A program made the translations under genes and the position numbers. Shown one piece after another: positions 8,656-17,291 of a DNA stretch of 64,000 nt. A model generated the notes under the pieces. The model saw nothing but the letters and a program-made list of their open reading frames with translations. It was not told the DNA's origin and did not search any database. Position 1 is the stretch's first letter. Each line of letters starts with the position of its first letter. The DNA comes from Roseburia sp. CAG:10041_57 (GTDB lineage Bacteria; Bacillota; Clostridia; Lachnospirales; Lachnospiraceae), in contig MNTL01000047.1 in NCBI GenBank assembly GCA_001916965.1, forward strand, positions 62,001 to 126,000, given 5' to 3'.

Positions 8656-9264
8656 TTACAGGGCTGCGGCTATTTTTTGCAGCAAATATGGATTCACATA
8701 CGTTTCACATAATATTCCTGCTATTAAGAGAAGAATAATAGAGATTACGTCAATCAGTAATTTTATGTGCGATATCTTATGGTAATATTTTGTGTCACTC
8801 TGCTGTGAAATATGCATAACTCTGCAAATCATCGCCATATAAAGAATCCAATGAGGTAAAAATAGTGCTACTCCAAGAAATAACCCCATAACTCTATATC
8901 GGTATACTGCCGTAAAAAGTAAAATGCCCAGTGAAAATCCGCATACCCCAATCAGCAGCTGTAACAAAATACTACACAGCTTACTACATGCACATAATCC
9001 CACCAGAAAGAATTGCCAGATTCTTCTTACAGCCACATATTGTAATAACCCCGTTTTATTCGCCCTGAATTCCTGCAACTGACGAATGTGGGTGGTGTCC
9101 ATGAGTCCTGATTCCTTCGCATATGCTTTATCTGACAAATAAAAAAATACCATGCCAAGGCAAAATCCTGCCATAAAAATGCAGATCATGCTGTTTGGTA
9201 TGGTATTCTCTTCTTTTTTCCGTATATCGTGAAATGTTGGGACTTGTATACATCTATGATCCAT
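8656..9264 (-). CDS. spoIIM: Stage II sporulation protein M-like membrane protein
   Basis: A 202-residue membrane protein with an N-terminal cytoplasmic stretch and about five hydrophobic segments (near 27-45, 84-108, 112-130, 133-150, 173-190). SpoIIM works with SpoIID and SpoIIP in peptidoglycan remodelling during forespore engulfment. The motif near the C-terminus, CETYVNPYLL, resembles the L-E-A-Y-V-T-P end of SpoIIM proteins, and the spoIIM-nudF-xerD neighbourhood matches Bacillus. Sequence similarity elsewhere is low, so the call rests largely on position, size and topology. The start has only a weak Shine-Dalgarno sequence. nudF ends 61 bp upstream. Confidence 0.75.
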   Translation of the reverse strand: MDHRCIQVPTFHDIRKKEENTIPNSMICIFMAGFCLGMVFFYLSDKAYAKESGLMDTTHIRQLQEFRANKTGLLQYVAVRRIWQFFLVGLCACSKLCSILLQLLIGVCGFSLGILLFTAVYRYRVMGLFLGVALFLPHWILYMAMICRVMHISQQSDTKYYHKISHIKLLIDVISIILLLIAGILCETYVNPYLLQKIAAAL

Positions 9265-9325
9265 ATGCTTCTCTGTCTTTGCAATTTTTATATATACTAT
9301 GTCCTTTTATTACGGCTTATACCTT

Positions 9326-9883
9326 TTATTTCACATTGTCTCCATATGGTGTCACATATTTGTTCTTATATGCCAGGATAGCGGCTATTGTTTTGGAATC
9401 CTGAATTGTTCCATCATAGATCATAGTCTCCAGCTCTGCCAGCTCATATGCTTTCACATTTACAAATTCATCTTCATCCAGATGCTGTTGTCCTTTTTGA
9501 AGATTCCTTGCCAGATATATGTCTATCTTCTCATTGCAGAAAGCCACGGTTGTACGAATCGTAATCAGAGGTTCAATACTACCGCATGAATATCCTGTCT
9601 CTTCTTTCAGTTCCCGCGCTGCCGCATCTATTGTAGGTTCTCCGGGGTTAAGACCTCCTGCTGGAATCTCCAGTGTAAACCGGTCAAGTGCATTTCGATA
9701 CTGCGTAACCATTAACAATCTTCCATCTTCCAGCACAGGCACTACCGCTGCTGCGCCATTATGCCCTACAAAATCCCACACTGCCGTATTTCCATTGGGT
9801 AGTAGTACTGTATCTTTGTAATATTTTGTAATTGCGCCTTCACACTGCAATTCTCTTTTTAGACGCTTAATTTCACCTTCCAT
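9326..9883 (-). CDS. nudF: Nudix hydrolase, ADP-ribose pyrophosphatase type
   Basis: A 185-residue Nudix enzyme, likely hydrolysing ADP-ribose to AMP and ribose 5-phosphate. The Nudix box is complete (GGLNPGEPTIDAAARELKEE, continuing TGY), preceded by VTQYRNALDRFTLEIPAG, typical of the ADP-ribose subfamily. A GTG three codons upstream at 9892 would lengthen the protein, but it overlaps the AAAGGAG ribosome binding site, so the ATG at 9883 is the better start. It sits upstream of spoIIM on the same strand, as in Bacillus. Confidence 0.9.
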   Translation of the reverse strand: MEGEIKRLKRELQCEGAITKYYKDTVLLPNGNTAVWDFVGHNGAAAVVPVLEDGRLLMVTQYRNALDRFTLEIPAGGLNPGEPTIDAAARELKEETGYSCGSIEPLITIRTTVAFCNEKIDIYLARNLQKGQQHLDEDEFVNVKAYELAELETMIYDGTIQDSKTIAAILAYKNKYVTPYGDNVK

Positions 9884-9972
9884 TCGTTCCACTCCTTTAC
9901 ATTCATATATTATTCATTATACTACACAATTTTTCTTATAAACAGAGCCTGCAATAAATCTATAGACGCAAA

Positions 9973-10009
9973 AAACCGCCAGGAATCTCTTTAAGATTCT
10001 TGGCGGTTT
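9973..10009 (-). terminator. Intrinsic terminator of rny
   Basis: A 16-bp stem with one wobble position (9973-9988 and 9994-10009) and a GGCGG core is followed on the minus strand by TTTTTTGCG, just after the rny stop codon. Confidence 0.85.
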
Positions 10010-10026
10010 GCATTCAGTTAACGGAT

Positions 10027-11568
10027 TTATTTCGCATACTCTACAGCACGCGATTCTCTTATGACATTGACTTTAATCTGTCCTGGATATTCCAATTCAG
10101 CCTCAATCTGCTTTGCAATATCACGAGCCATCAATACCATATCTGCATCACTAACTTGTTCAGGAACTACCATAACACGAACTTCTCTGCCTGCCTGAAT
10201 AGCAAAAGATTTCTCTACACCCTTAAAATTGTTTGTAATATCTTCTAACTGCTTTAATCTGGTTGTATATGTTTCCAGAGTTTCACGTCTTGCACCTGGT
10301 CTAGCTGCGGAAATCGTATCTGCAGCCTGTACCAAACAGGCAATCAGTGACTGTGGCTCTACATCGCCATGATGGGATTCAACAGCATTGATAACAATAG
10401 GTGATTCTTTGTATTTTCTACAAAGTTCTGCACCTAACTGTATATGTGATCCTTCCATCTCATGATCAACTGCCTTACCAATATCATGAAGCAAACCAGC
10501 TCTCTTCGCCATACGGACATCAAGCCCTAATTCAGCTGCCAAAAGGCCTGTCAACTGAGCTACTTCAATAGAATGCTTCAATGCATTCTGACCATAGCTT
10601 GTTCTGAACTTCATCTTACCGAGCAGTTTAACGAGTTCTGGGTGAATACCATGTACGCCTACTTCAAGAGTAGCGGCTTCACCTTCCTCCTTAATCATGA
10701 CTTCGACTTCTTTCTGTGCCTTCTCAACCATCTCTTCGATTCTTGCCGGATGAATTCTTCCATCGACAATCAGCTTCTCAAGAGCGATTCTGGCAACTTC
10801 TCTTCTGATTGGGTCAAAACCGGATAAGATAACTGCTTCCGGTGTATCATCAATAATTAATTCCACACCAGTAAGTGTTTCAAGAGTTCTGATATTTCTA
10901 CCCTCTCTACCGATAATTCTACCTTTCATCTCATCATTAGGAAGCTGTACCACGGAAATCGTTGTCTCGGATACATGGTCAGCAGCACATTTCTGAATAG
11001 CTGTTACGACATATTCCTTTGCCTTCTTATCAGCTTCTTCTTTTGCTCTGCTTTCCATTTCCTTAATCATTACTGCAGTTTCATGTTTTACTTCGTCTTC
11101 AACAATTTTAAGCAAATGTTCCTTTGCCTGTTCAGAGGTTAATCCTGAAATTCGTTCCAGTTCCTGTACTCGCTCTTCGTTTAACTTCGCTACAGCTTCT
11201 TTCTGCTTCGCAAGTTCTTCTTCTCGCGCGTTCAGGCTTGCTTCTTTCTTCTCGATAGAATCAGCCTTCTTATCAATGCTCTCTTCTTTCTGCTGAACTC
11301 TTCTTTCAAAGCGTTGAACTTCTGCTCTGCGTTCACGGATCTCCTTATCAAGTTCATTCTTAGTCTTGATAGACTCTTCCTTGATTTCAAGAAGTCCTTC
11401 ACGCTTCTTTGTCTCAGCAGTCTTGAGTGCCTCATCAATAATTTCTCTGGCCTTATCCTCTGCATTTCCAATTGTAGTTTCTACATTCTTCTTATAATTG
11501 GAAAAAGCAACAAAACCAATCAGCGCACATACTACAATCATAACGATAGCTTCTATTACGTATAGCAT
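10027..11568 (-). CDS. rny: Ribonuclease Y
   Basis: RNase Y is the membrane-tethered endoribonuclease that starts bulk mRNA decay in many Firmicutes. The 513-residue protein has an N-terminal membrane segment (~1-22), a long charged coiled coil (~25-180), a KH RNA-binding domain (GRIIGREGRNIR, then LTGVELIIDDTPEAV), and an HD catalytic domain (LLHDIGKAVDHE and ESHHGD). A GTG four codons upstream at 11580 overlaps the AAGGAGG site, so the ATG at 11568 is chosen. It lies downstream of recX with a gap of about 180 bp and ends in a strong terminator. Confidence 0.96.
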   Translation of the reverse strand: MLYVIEAIVMIVVCALIGFVAFSNYKKNVETTIGNAEDKAREIIDEALKTAETKKREGLLEIKEESIKTKNELDKEIRERRAEVQRFERRVQQKEESIDKKADSIEKKEASLNAREEELAKQKEAVAKLNEERVQELERISGLTSEQAKEHLLKIVEDEVKHETAVMIKEMESRAKEEADKKAKEYVVTAIQKCAADHVSETTISVVQLPNDEMKGRIIGREGRNIRTLETLTGVELIIDDTPEAVILSGFDPIRREVARIALEKLIVDGRIHPARIEEMVEKAQKEVEVMIKEEGEAATLEVGVHGIHPELVKLLGKMKFRTSYGQNALKHSIEVAQLTGLLAAELGLDVRMAKRAGLLHDIGKAVDHEMEGSHIQLGAELCRKYKESPIVINAVESHHGDVEPQSLIACLVQAADTISAARPGARRETLETYTTRLKQLEDITNNFKGVEKSFAIQAGREVRVMVVPEQVSDADMVLMARDIAKQIEAELEYPGQIKVNVIRESRAVEYAK

Positions 11569-11749
11569 GTACAGGAGCACCTCCTTATTAAATTTTCATT
11601 GTACAATCTTTAGCGAAATGTGGGTACATTTCGACCGCATATTATTCAAATGCGCAATCTGCGCAAGAATTAGATGCTGATACTACAACATAACAATTTT
11701 AACCTTTATACACTGTTATGTCAAGTCTTATGGTAAAAAGCTGGTAAAA

Positions 11750-12361
11750 TCATTTGTTTTCATCTACAATTTTATATATTTTATCCAGTCCGAATCCTTT
11801 CCTGTATAAGAAAGCAATCAGCTTCTGCTTCTCTTCATAAGTTGCAGTCGCTGCATCATAATGCTTTTTCACAATGTATCTGCGAATCAGATCTTCTTCC
11901 GGGTCTTCATTGTGTTCTACCATGATTTCTTCATACGCTTCTGCTATATGCTGTCTGTCCAGTCCTTTACGAACCAGGTCATTCATAATCTGATTCCTGC
12001 TCTTTGTACCTGACACAGATTCTATATAAGCTCTCGTATATCTTTCGTCATCTACATATCCATATGAAGCTACGTATTCAATTGCTGTATCAATCAGGAA
12101 TTCAGGATAGCCATTTTCCTTTAATTTGGTCTTTAACTGATACACTGTATAATCCCGGCTCTTTAACAGATTCATACAGCGCAGCTTTGCACGCTTCTCC
12201 AATACAGTCAGCAAAAGTTCATATTGATTCTGGGGGAATTCTTCGTTCTCAGTGATGTGATATTTCTTCAATTCCCCTTTATATATGACAAGAGAAAATT
12301 CCGAGTCCAAAGTTACTCTGACTTTGGACTTTGAAATTTCCTCTATACGTGTCACGATCAT
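11750..12361 (-). CDS. recX: Regulatory protein RecX
   Basis: RecX binds RecA filaments and modulates their growth. The 203-residue protein is made of the family's three-helix repeats: RCMNLLKSRDYTVYQLKTKL, the YGYVDDERYTRAYIE segment near the middle, and a C-terminal RKGFGLDKI repeat. Its ATG overlaps the recA stop (ATGA, 4-nt overlap), so the two are translationally coupled and share the SOS-type promoter upstream of recA. Length and order are typical of Clostridia. Confidence 0.93.
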   Translation of the reverse strand: MIVTRIEEISKSKVRVTLDSEFSLVIYKGELKKYHITENEEFPQNQYELLLTVLEKRAKLRCMNLLKSRDYTVYQLKTKLKENGYPEFLIDTAIEYVASYGYVDDERYTRAYIESVSGTKSRNQIMNDLVRKGLDRQHIAEAYEEIMVEHNEDPEEDLIRRYIVKKHYDAATATYEEKQKLIAFLYRKGFGLDKIYKIVDENK

Positions 12362-13422
12362 TGTGCTGTATCTGCGGCACTTTTAGTCTTGGTTTCTTTC
12401 TTAGGGCTCTCTTCCGCCTTCTCTACACCCTGTAATCCATAGTGCTCTCTAACCTTGTTCTCGATCTCTTTGCATATCTCAGGGTTATCTTTCAGATACT
12501 GCTTCGCATTCTCTCTTCCCTGTCCGATCTTATTACCTTCATAGGCATACCATGCACCGCTCTTTACTACGATATTGACATTAGCTGCCAGATCCAGAAT
12601 ATCACCTTCCTGTGAAATACCTTCACCAAACATAATATCAAACTCTGCTTCTTTAAATGGAGGTGCAATCTTATTCTTAACTACCTTCACTCTGGTTCTG
12701 TTACCTGTAACTTCTCCGCTCTGTTTCAAGGACTCTATTCTTCTGACATCCAGTCTGACGGATGAGTAGAACTTCAATGCACGTCCACCAGTCGTAGTCT
12801 CTGGATTACCAAACATAACACCAACCTTCTCACGTAACTGGTTGATAAAGATAACTGTACAGTTGGATTTACTGATAACTGCTGTTAATTTTCTAAGCGC
12901 CTGTGACATCAGTCTCGCCTGCAGACCTACATGAGAATCTCCCATATCGCCATCAATTTCCGCCTTGGGAACCAAAGCTGCAACAGAGTCAACTACTACA
13001 ATATCAATCGCACCGGAACGTACCATAGTCTCTGTAATCTCCAGAGCCTGCTCTCCATTATCCGGCTGGGAAATATATAAGTTGTCAACATCTACACCGA
13101 TATTCTTGGCATATACAGGATCTAATGCATGCTCTGCATCTATAAATCCGGCAATACCGCCTCTCTTCTGTACTTCTGCGATCATATGCAGGGTAACAGT
13201 AGTCTTACCTGAGGATTCAGGTCCGTATATCTCTATGATTCTGCCCTTGGGAATACCACCCAATCCTAACGCTATATCAAGGCTTAAAGAGCCTGTAGGG
13301 ATTGTCTCTACATTCATCTGTGCTGATGGATCACCCAGCTTCATGACTGCTCCCTTACCATATTGTCTCTCTATCTGCGTCAACGCAGCATCTAATGCCT
13401 TTAATTTCTCTTCTCTTTCCAT
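12358..13422 (-). CDS. recA: Recombinase RecA
   Basis: RecA forms filaments on single-stranded DNA, promotes strand exchange and triggers LexA self-cleavage. The 354-residue protein starts MEREEKLKALD; a longer frame begins 12 codons upstream but lies over the LexA box, and AAGGAG precedes 13422. Walker A GPESSGKT is at 67-74, Walker B is VVVDS, and loop regions around GDSHVGLQARLMSQALRKL and FINQLREKVGVMFG are intact. The C-terminus is Lys-rich (ESPKKETKTKS) rather than the usual acidic tail. recX follows with a 4-nt overlap. Confidence 0.98.
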   Translation of the reverse strand: MEREEKLKALDAALTQIERQYGKGAVMKLGDPSAQMNVETIPTGSLSLDIALGLGGIPKGRIIEIYGPESSGKTTVTLHMIAEVQKRGGIAGFIDAEHALDPVYAKNIGVDVDNLYISQPDNGEQALEITETMVRSGAIDIVVVDSVAALVPKAEIDGDMGDSHVGLQARLMSQALRKLTAVISKSNCTVIFINQLREKVGVMFGNPETTTGGRALKFYSSVRLDVRRIESLKQSGEVTGNRTRVKVVKNKIAPPFKEAEFDIMFGEGISQEGDILDLAANVNIVVKSGAWYAYEGNKIGQGRENAKQYLKDNPEICKEIENKVREHYGLQGVEKAEESPKKETKTKSAADTAQ

Positions 13423-13444
13423 ATTCAGTCTCCTTCTCTGGTTA

Positions 13445-13456
13445 GAACAGACGTTC
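13445..13456. promoter_or_regulatory. LexA (SOS) box, perfect copy
   Basis: GAACAGACGTTC matches the Gram-positive LexA consensus GAAC-N4-GTTC exactly. It lies just downstream of the predicted recA transcription start, 22 bp before the ATG. Confidence 0.85.
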
Positions 13457-13469
13457 AATCTATATATTG

Positions 13470-13498
13470 ATATTAAAACATTTGTTCTATCTTGTCAA
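13470..13498 (-). promoter_or_regulatory. recA promoter with a second LexA-like box in the spacer
   Basis: On the minus strand a consensus -35 TTGACA (13493-13498) is 17 bp from TAATAT (13470-13475). The spacer holds a near-match SOS box, AAACATTTGTTC on the plus strand (13476-13487), one base off the consensus. Repressor bound at both boxes would cover the promoter and the start of transcription. Confidence 0.8.
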
Positions 13499-13647
13499 TA
13501 CTTAATTCATATTTCTTCAGACGCGTCCATGTACTCTTTACCATCTTATCTTATTTCAGTAACCGTACCTGTCAACCATACCATAAAGTCTCTTCGTCAT
13601 TCAAGTACGAGTTTTGACATTTGGCGCAATACAGAAGCAGGGTATAC

Positions 13648-13690
13648 AAAAAAAGAGCCCATACAGCAGTTCATTGCTGCATGAGTTCTT
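13648..13690 (-). terminator. Terminator of the pgsA transcript
   Basis: The minus strand reads a hairpin (CTCATGCAGCA ... CTGCTGTATGGG) followed by TTTTTTT, directly after the pgsA stop and before the recA promoter. Confidence 0.75.
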
Positions 13691-13695
13691 CTGTT

Positions 13696-14271
13696 TTAGA
13701 TATTTCCATCAAATAATACATTCTTATTCTTTACGATATAATCAATCAATGAAATAATCGTTAAGGCAAGTGCAATCCACATCACGATCTGCGTCAGTAT
13801 ATTCAGTGCCTGTATATTGGCAATCATCAGAATCACCATGATCATCTGGAATGTGGTCTTGAATTTGCCCCAGTAGCTTGCTGCAATCACTACATGATTA
13901 TCAGATGCCACCAGTCTGAATCCACTGATAATAAATTCTCTGCTGATGATTACGATGACGATCCATGCAGGAATTCTATCCATGTCAATCAGACATATCA
14001 TTGCTGAACACACCAGAAGCTTATCTGCCAACGGGTCCATGAACTTGCCGAAATTCGTTACAAGATTGTACTTTCTGGCAATCTTGCCATCCAGCATATC
14101 TGTAAGACTTGCAATGACGAAAATAACCAGTGCAATATAGTCCGTATATGCTTCAATACCGCCAAACGCTGCATCGAACCAGCCCCATCCGGCATGTCCT
14201 CCCAATAACAGAATTACAAAAGGAACAATCAATATCATACGGAACACCGTAAGTTTATTAGGTAAATTCAT
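13696..14271 (-). CDS. pgsA: CDP-diacylglycerol--glycerol-3-phosphate 3-phosphatidyltransferase
   Basis: PgsA makes phosphatidylglycerol phosphate, the committed step to phosphatidylglycerol and cardiolipin, in the membrane. The 191-residue protein carries the complete CDP-alcohol phosphotransferase signature: D58, D61, G62, A65, R66, G75, D79 and D83. Five to six hydrophobic segments are visible and the C-terminus is polar. A GGAG precedes the start. It follows rimO on the same strand with about 50 bp between, the usual clostridial rimO-pgsA order. Confidence 0.95.
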   Translation of the reverse strand: MNLPNKLTVFRMILIVPFVILLLGGHAGWGWFDAAFGGIEAYTDYIALVIFVIASLTDMLDGKIARKYNLVTNFGKFMDPLADKLLVCSAMICLIDMDRIPAWIVIVIISREFIISGFRLVASDNHVVIAASYWGKFKTTFQMIMVILMIANIQALNILTQIVMWIALALTIISLIDYIVKNKNVLFDGNI

Positions 14272-14322
14272 GTCATATCTCCATTCCTACGCTATTACTG
14301 CGTATTGCTGTCTGTACACACT

Positions 14323-15648
14323 CTATTCTACAATCTCACCAATCAGATCATATTCATAGGAGCCTGTTATCTTAACCTTTACAAAATCTCCTGTCATCAA
14401 CTCTCTGCTGGTCTGAACGAATACCAGACCATCTACATTAGGAGCATCCATATAGGTTCTTGCTGCATAAGCATTCTCATCAGGAAGCCTGCCTTCAATC
14501 ATTGCCAGCACAGTACGCCCCACTGCATTCTCTGCTTTTTCAAAAGCAATCTCCTGCTGCAGCTCCATAATCTCTGCCTGTCTGTCTTTCTTGATTTCTT
14601 CCTCTATCTGATCTTCAAATTCAGCTGCGGGAGTATCTTCTTCCGCAGAATATGTAAAGACACCTAATCTGTCAAATTCCATTTCATCAACAAAAGCCAT
14701 CAGTTCTTCATGGTCTTCCTGTGTCTCACCAGGGAAACCTGTGATCAGAGTCGTTCTGAGACAGATATCAGGAATTCTTTCACGAAGTCTTGCAATCATA
14801 TCACGAAGCTCTGCCTGATTTGTTCTTCTTCCCATACGTTTGAGAATATTGTCAGAAGCATGCTGAATTGGAATATCCAGGTAATGACAGACTTTCTCTT
14901 CTGTGCGGATTGTTTCGATCAGTTCATCCGTAATCTCTTCGGGATAACAATACAAAATACGAATCCAGTACAGCCCGTCTATTTTGCACAGTTCATGCAA
15001 AAGCCTGGGAAGGCTCTTCTCTCCGTACAGGTCTTTTCCATACAAAGTCGTTTCCTGTGCTACAAGAATCAGTTCTTTTGCGCCGAATTCTACCAGCTTA
15101 CGCGCTTCTGCAAGAAGGCTCTCCATGGGAATACTTCTGTAATTTCCACGTACCTTGGGAATAATGCAATAAGAGCATCTCTTATCACAGCCCTCTGCAA
15201 TCTTTAAATACGCATAATGTCCACCGGTGGTAACAATTCTTGACTTGTCATATACCGGAGTACGATTAATATCCTCAATATGGTTATGTCCCTGACCTGC
15301 CAGCACATCTTCCAGAGTCTCTACAATTGCATCTATTGCAGTCGTACCAATAATTGCATCTACTTCTGGAATCTCCGTCTGAACCTCTTCTTTGTAACGC
15401 TGTGCCAGACAGCCTGTTACGATCAAAGCCTTAATATCTCCTGCTTTACGCAGTTCAGCCATCTCAAGAATATTGTGAATGCTTTCTTCTTTAGCATCAC
15501 CAATAAAGCAGCATGTGTTCACAACTACCACATCTGCTTCATTCTCATCATCTGTAATTTCATATCCTTTGCTGGTAAGCATGCCAAGCATTACTTCTGA
15601 ATCGACCAGATTCTTGTCACACCCCAGCGAAATAAACAATATCTTCAT
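14323..15648 (-). CDS. rimO: Ribosomal protein S12 methylthiotransferase RimO
   Basis: RimO is a radical SAM enzyme that adds a methylthio group to the conserved aspartate of ribosomal protein S12. The 441-residue protein has the N-terminal MTTase domain with cluster ligands C10, C46 and C80, the radical SAM motif C154-DKR-C158-SY-C161, and a C-terminal TRAM domain (from about residue 375). The start MKILFISLGCDKNLVDSE is characteristic of RimO as opposed to MiaB. rpoZ ends 14 bp upstream, so the two are very likely cotranscribed. Confidence 0.96.
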   Translation of the reverse strand: MKILFISLGCDKNLVDSEVMLGMLTSKGYEITDDENEADVVVVNTCCFIGDAKEESIHNILEMAELRKAGDIKALIVTGCLAQRYKEEVQTEIPEVDAIIGTTAIDAIVETLEDVLAGQGHNHIEDINRTPVYDKSRIVTTGGHYAYLKIAEGCDKRCSYCIIPKVRGNYRSIPMESLLAEARKLVEFGAKELILVAQETTLYGKDLYGEKSLPRLLHELCKIDGLYWIRILYCYPEEITDELIETIRTEEKVCHYLDIPIQHASDNILKRMGRRTNQAELRDMIARLRERIPDICLRTTLITGFPGETQEDHEELMAFVDEMEFDRLGVFTYSAEEDTPAAEFEDQIEEEIKKDRQAEIMELQQEIAFEKAENAVGRTVLAMIEGRLPDENAYAARTYMDAPNVDGLVFVQTSRELMTGDFVKVKITGSYEYDLIGEIVE

Positions 15649-15662
15649 TCTCAGTCTTCCGC

Positions 15663-15893
15663 TTAGTCCTCTGGCATGATCTTGATCTTGCCTTCAACAA
15701 GCTCTTCAATTGCGATAGAAAGTGGCTTATCCTGCTTGATTTCTACCAATGGTTCCTCACCACCAATGATCTGTCTTGCTCTCTTGGCTGTTGCCATAAC
15801 GATAGAGTAACGGCTGCTGATAACCGGTTCTTCGCCTTCCTCTACGTCTCCGTTTACGATATTCATTAAATCTGTGTATGATGGATGTAACAT
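15663..15893 (-). CDS. rpoZ: DNA-directed RNA polymerase subunit omega
   Basis: A 76-residue omega subunit that helps assemble and stabilise RNA polymerase. The conserved core is SSRYSIVMATAKRARQI followed by PLSIAIEELVEGKI. GAGG precedes the ATG. It lies in the yicC-remA-rpoZ-rimO run; the guanylate kinase gene that often sits just upstream of rpoZ is absent here. Confidence 0.93.
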   Translation of the reverse strand: MLHPSYTDLMNIVNGDVEEGEEPVISSRYSIVMATAKRARQIIGGEEPLVEIKQDKPLSIAIEELVEGKIKIMPED

Positions 15894-15957
15894 ATTCTAT
15901 ACCTCTTTCTTTTATTATCATGATACTCTCACATTTATATTGAAAGGTATCATATTA

Positions 15958-16218
15958 TCATAACTCTTCTGCGCCTTCCATATCAGCCTGCGCTCTTGCC
16001 GCTATTGTCTCCGGCAGCAATGCCGATAAAACAATCCTGCTGCCCTCCATGACCAGTACAGCCTTTGTCTTTCTTCCCTGCGTAGCATCTATCACAGTTC
16101 CATCTTCCTTCGCCTTTTGTACCAGTCTCTTCACCGGTGCAGAATCAGGGCTGACGATGGCAATAATCTTGGCTGTATTAACAATATTGCCAAATCCAAT
16201 ATGAATCAGCTTATCCAA
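15958..16218 (-). CDS. remA: RemA-family DNA-binding regulator (DUF370), TTG start
   Basis: An 86-residue member of the RemA/DUF370 family; in Bacillus RemA activates biofilm matrix and osmoprotection genes by binding DNA as a ring-shaped multimer. The family core IGFGNIVNTAKIIAIVSPDSAP and the IDATQGRKTKAV motif are intact. The frame has no upstream ATG; translation most likely begins at TTG 16218 (DKLIHIGFG), preceded by GGGAAGAG. yicC ends 36 bp upstream and rpoZ starts 64 bp downstream. Confidence 0.9.
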   Translation of the reverse strand: MDKLIHIGFGNIVNTAKIIAIVSPDSAPVKRLVQKAKEDGTVIDATQGRKTKAVLVMEGSRIVLSALLPETIAARAQADMEGAEEL

Positions 16219-16254
16219 ATGCTCTTCCCGCCTTTATTTATAGCAGGCATACTG

Positions 16255-17133
16255 CTACTCAATATTCTGAATCTGTTCACGAACCTTCTCGATTTCTGTC
16301 TTTAGCTCTATTCCACGATTGGAAATCGCCAGATCATTGGTCTTGGACAGAATGGTATTCGCTTCACGATTCATCTCCTGTGCTATGAAATCAAGCTTAC
16401 GTCCAATACTTCCGCCGTCTATCAGTTCCTGCTTCATAGTCTCTATGTGACTTCTAAGGCGTACAAGTTCTTCATCGACACATACTTTATCAGCAAAAAT
16501 AGTCACTTCTGTTAAAAGTCGTGATTCATCCACTGTAGCATCGCCAAGCAGTTCCTGCACACGCTCCTGTAATTTGCTGCGGTACTCTTCAATAATCTGA
16601 GGGGATCTTTCTTCAATAAAGCAGACATGTTCCAGCATACCGTCCAACTTCTCAATCAGATCCTGTGCCAGATTCTGTCCTTCTTTGATTCTGCTTTCTA
16701 CAAAGCCTTCAGATGCCCCATCTATTGTCTTTGCCAGTATCTTCCATATCTCGTCTTCATCAGCCATCTGCTCTTCCATGGAAAATACCTCCGGGTATCT
16801 CGACAAAGTAGATACACGAATATCATTATCCAGTCCGAATTCCTCTGACATTTCATTAAGATATCCAAGATATTCTGCCGCAATATCCTTATTATATTTG
16901 ATGCACACATTATTCTCAGAATAATCTTCGTAAGTAATGAACATATCAATCTTACCACGCTGTGCATACTTCTTCAGTTCATTTCGAATAGAACTCTCAA
17001 AAAAACTGAGCTTCTTGGGCATCTTAATATTTACATCAAGATATCTGTGATTTACAGATTTTAACTCTACCGTAACTTTACGTGTTCCTTCTGCAATCTC
17101 ACATCTTCCAAAGCCTGTCATACTTTTAATCAT
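16255..17133 (-). CDS. yicC: YicC/YloC family endoribonuclease
   Basis: A 292-residue YicC-family protein, recently recognised as an endoribonuclease family. It has the N-terminal family start MIKSMTGFGR, the HRYLDVNIKMPKKL segment, and the C-terminal block GRKLDFIAQEMNREANTILSKTND ending in EIEKVREQIQNIE. GGGGG is 6 bp upstream. It opens the remA-rpoZ-rimO-pgsA run on the minus strand; its position next to remA is conserved in Firmicutes. Confidence 0.93.
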   Translation of the reverse strand: MIKSMTGFGRCEIAEGTRKVTVELKSVNHRYLDVNIKMPKKLSFFESSIRNELKKYAQRGKIDMFITYEDYSENNVCIKYNKDIAAEYLGYLNEMSEEFGLDNDIRVSTLSRYPEVFSMEEQMADEDEIWKILAKTIDGASEGFVESRIKEGQNLAQDLIEKLDGMLEHVCFIEERSPQIIEEYRSKLQERVQELLGDATVDESRLLTEVTIFADKVCVDEELVRLRSHIETMKQELIDGGSIGRKLDFIAQEMNREANTILSKTNDLAISNRGIELKTEIEKVREQIQNIE

Positions 17134-17240
17134 GTCAATCCCCCTAACTATAGCGGAATACAGCTTATCGCATACTCTTCTGTATTATAGAATAAACAGC
17201 CCTGCTAGTCAAGATTTTTCCGTAAGCCTCTCTATACAGC

Positions 17241-17276
17241 AAGAATCGCCACAGGTCACAATCTGTAGCGATTCTT
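17241..17276 (-). terminator. Hairpin after glgP
   Basis: A 14-bp inverted repeat with one wobble (17241-17254 and 17263-17276) lies 15 bp after the glgP stop codon. No U tract follows it, so it may stabilise the mRNA end rather than act as an efficient terminator. Confidence 0.5.
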
Positions 17277-17291
17277 ACAAATCTTATGTTC

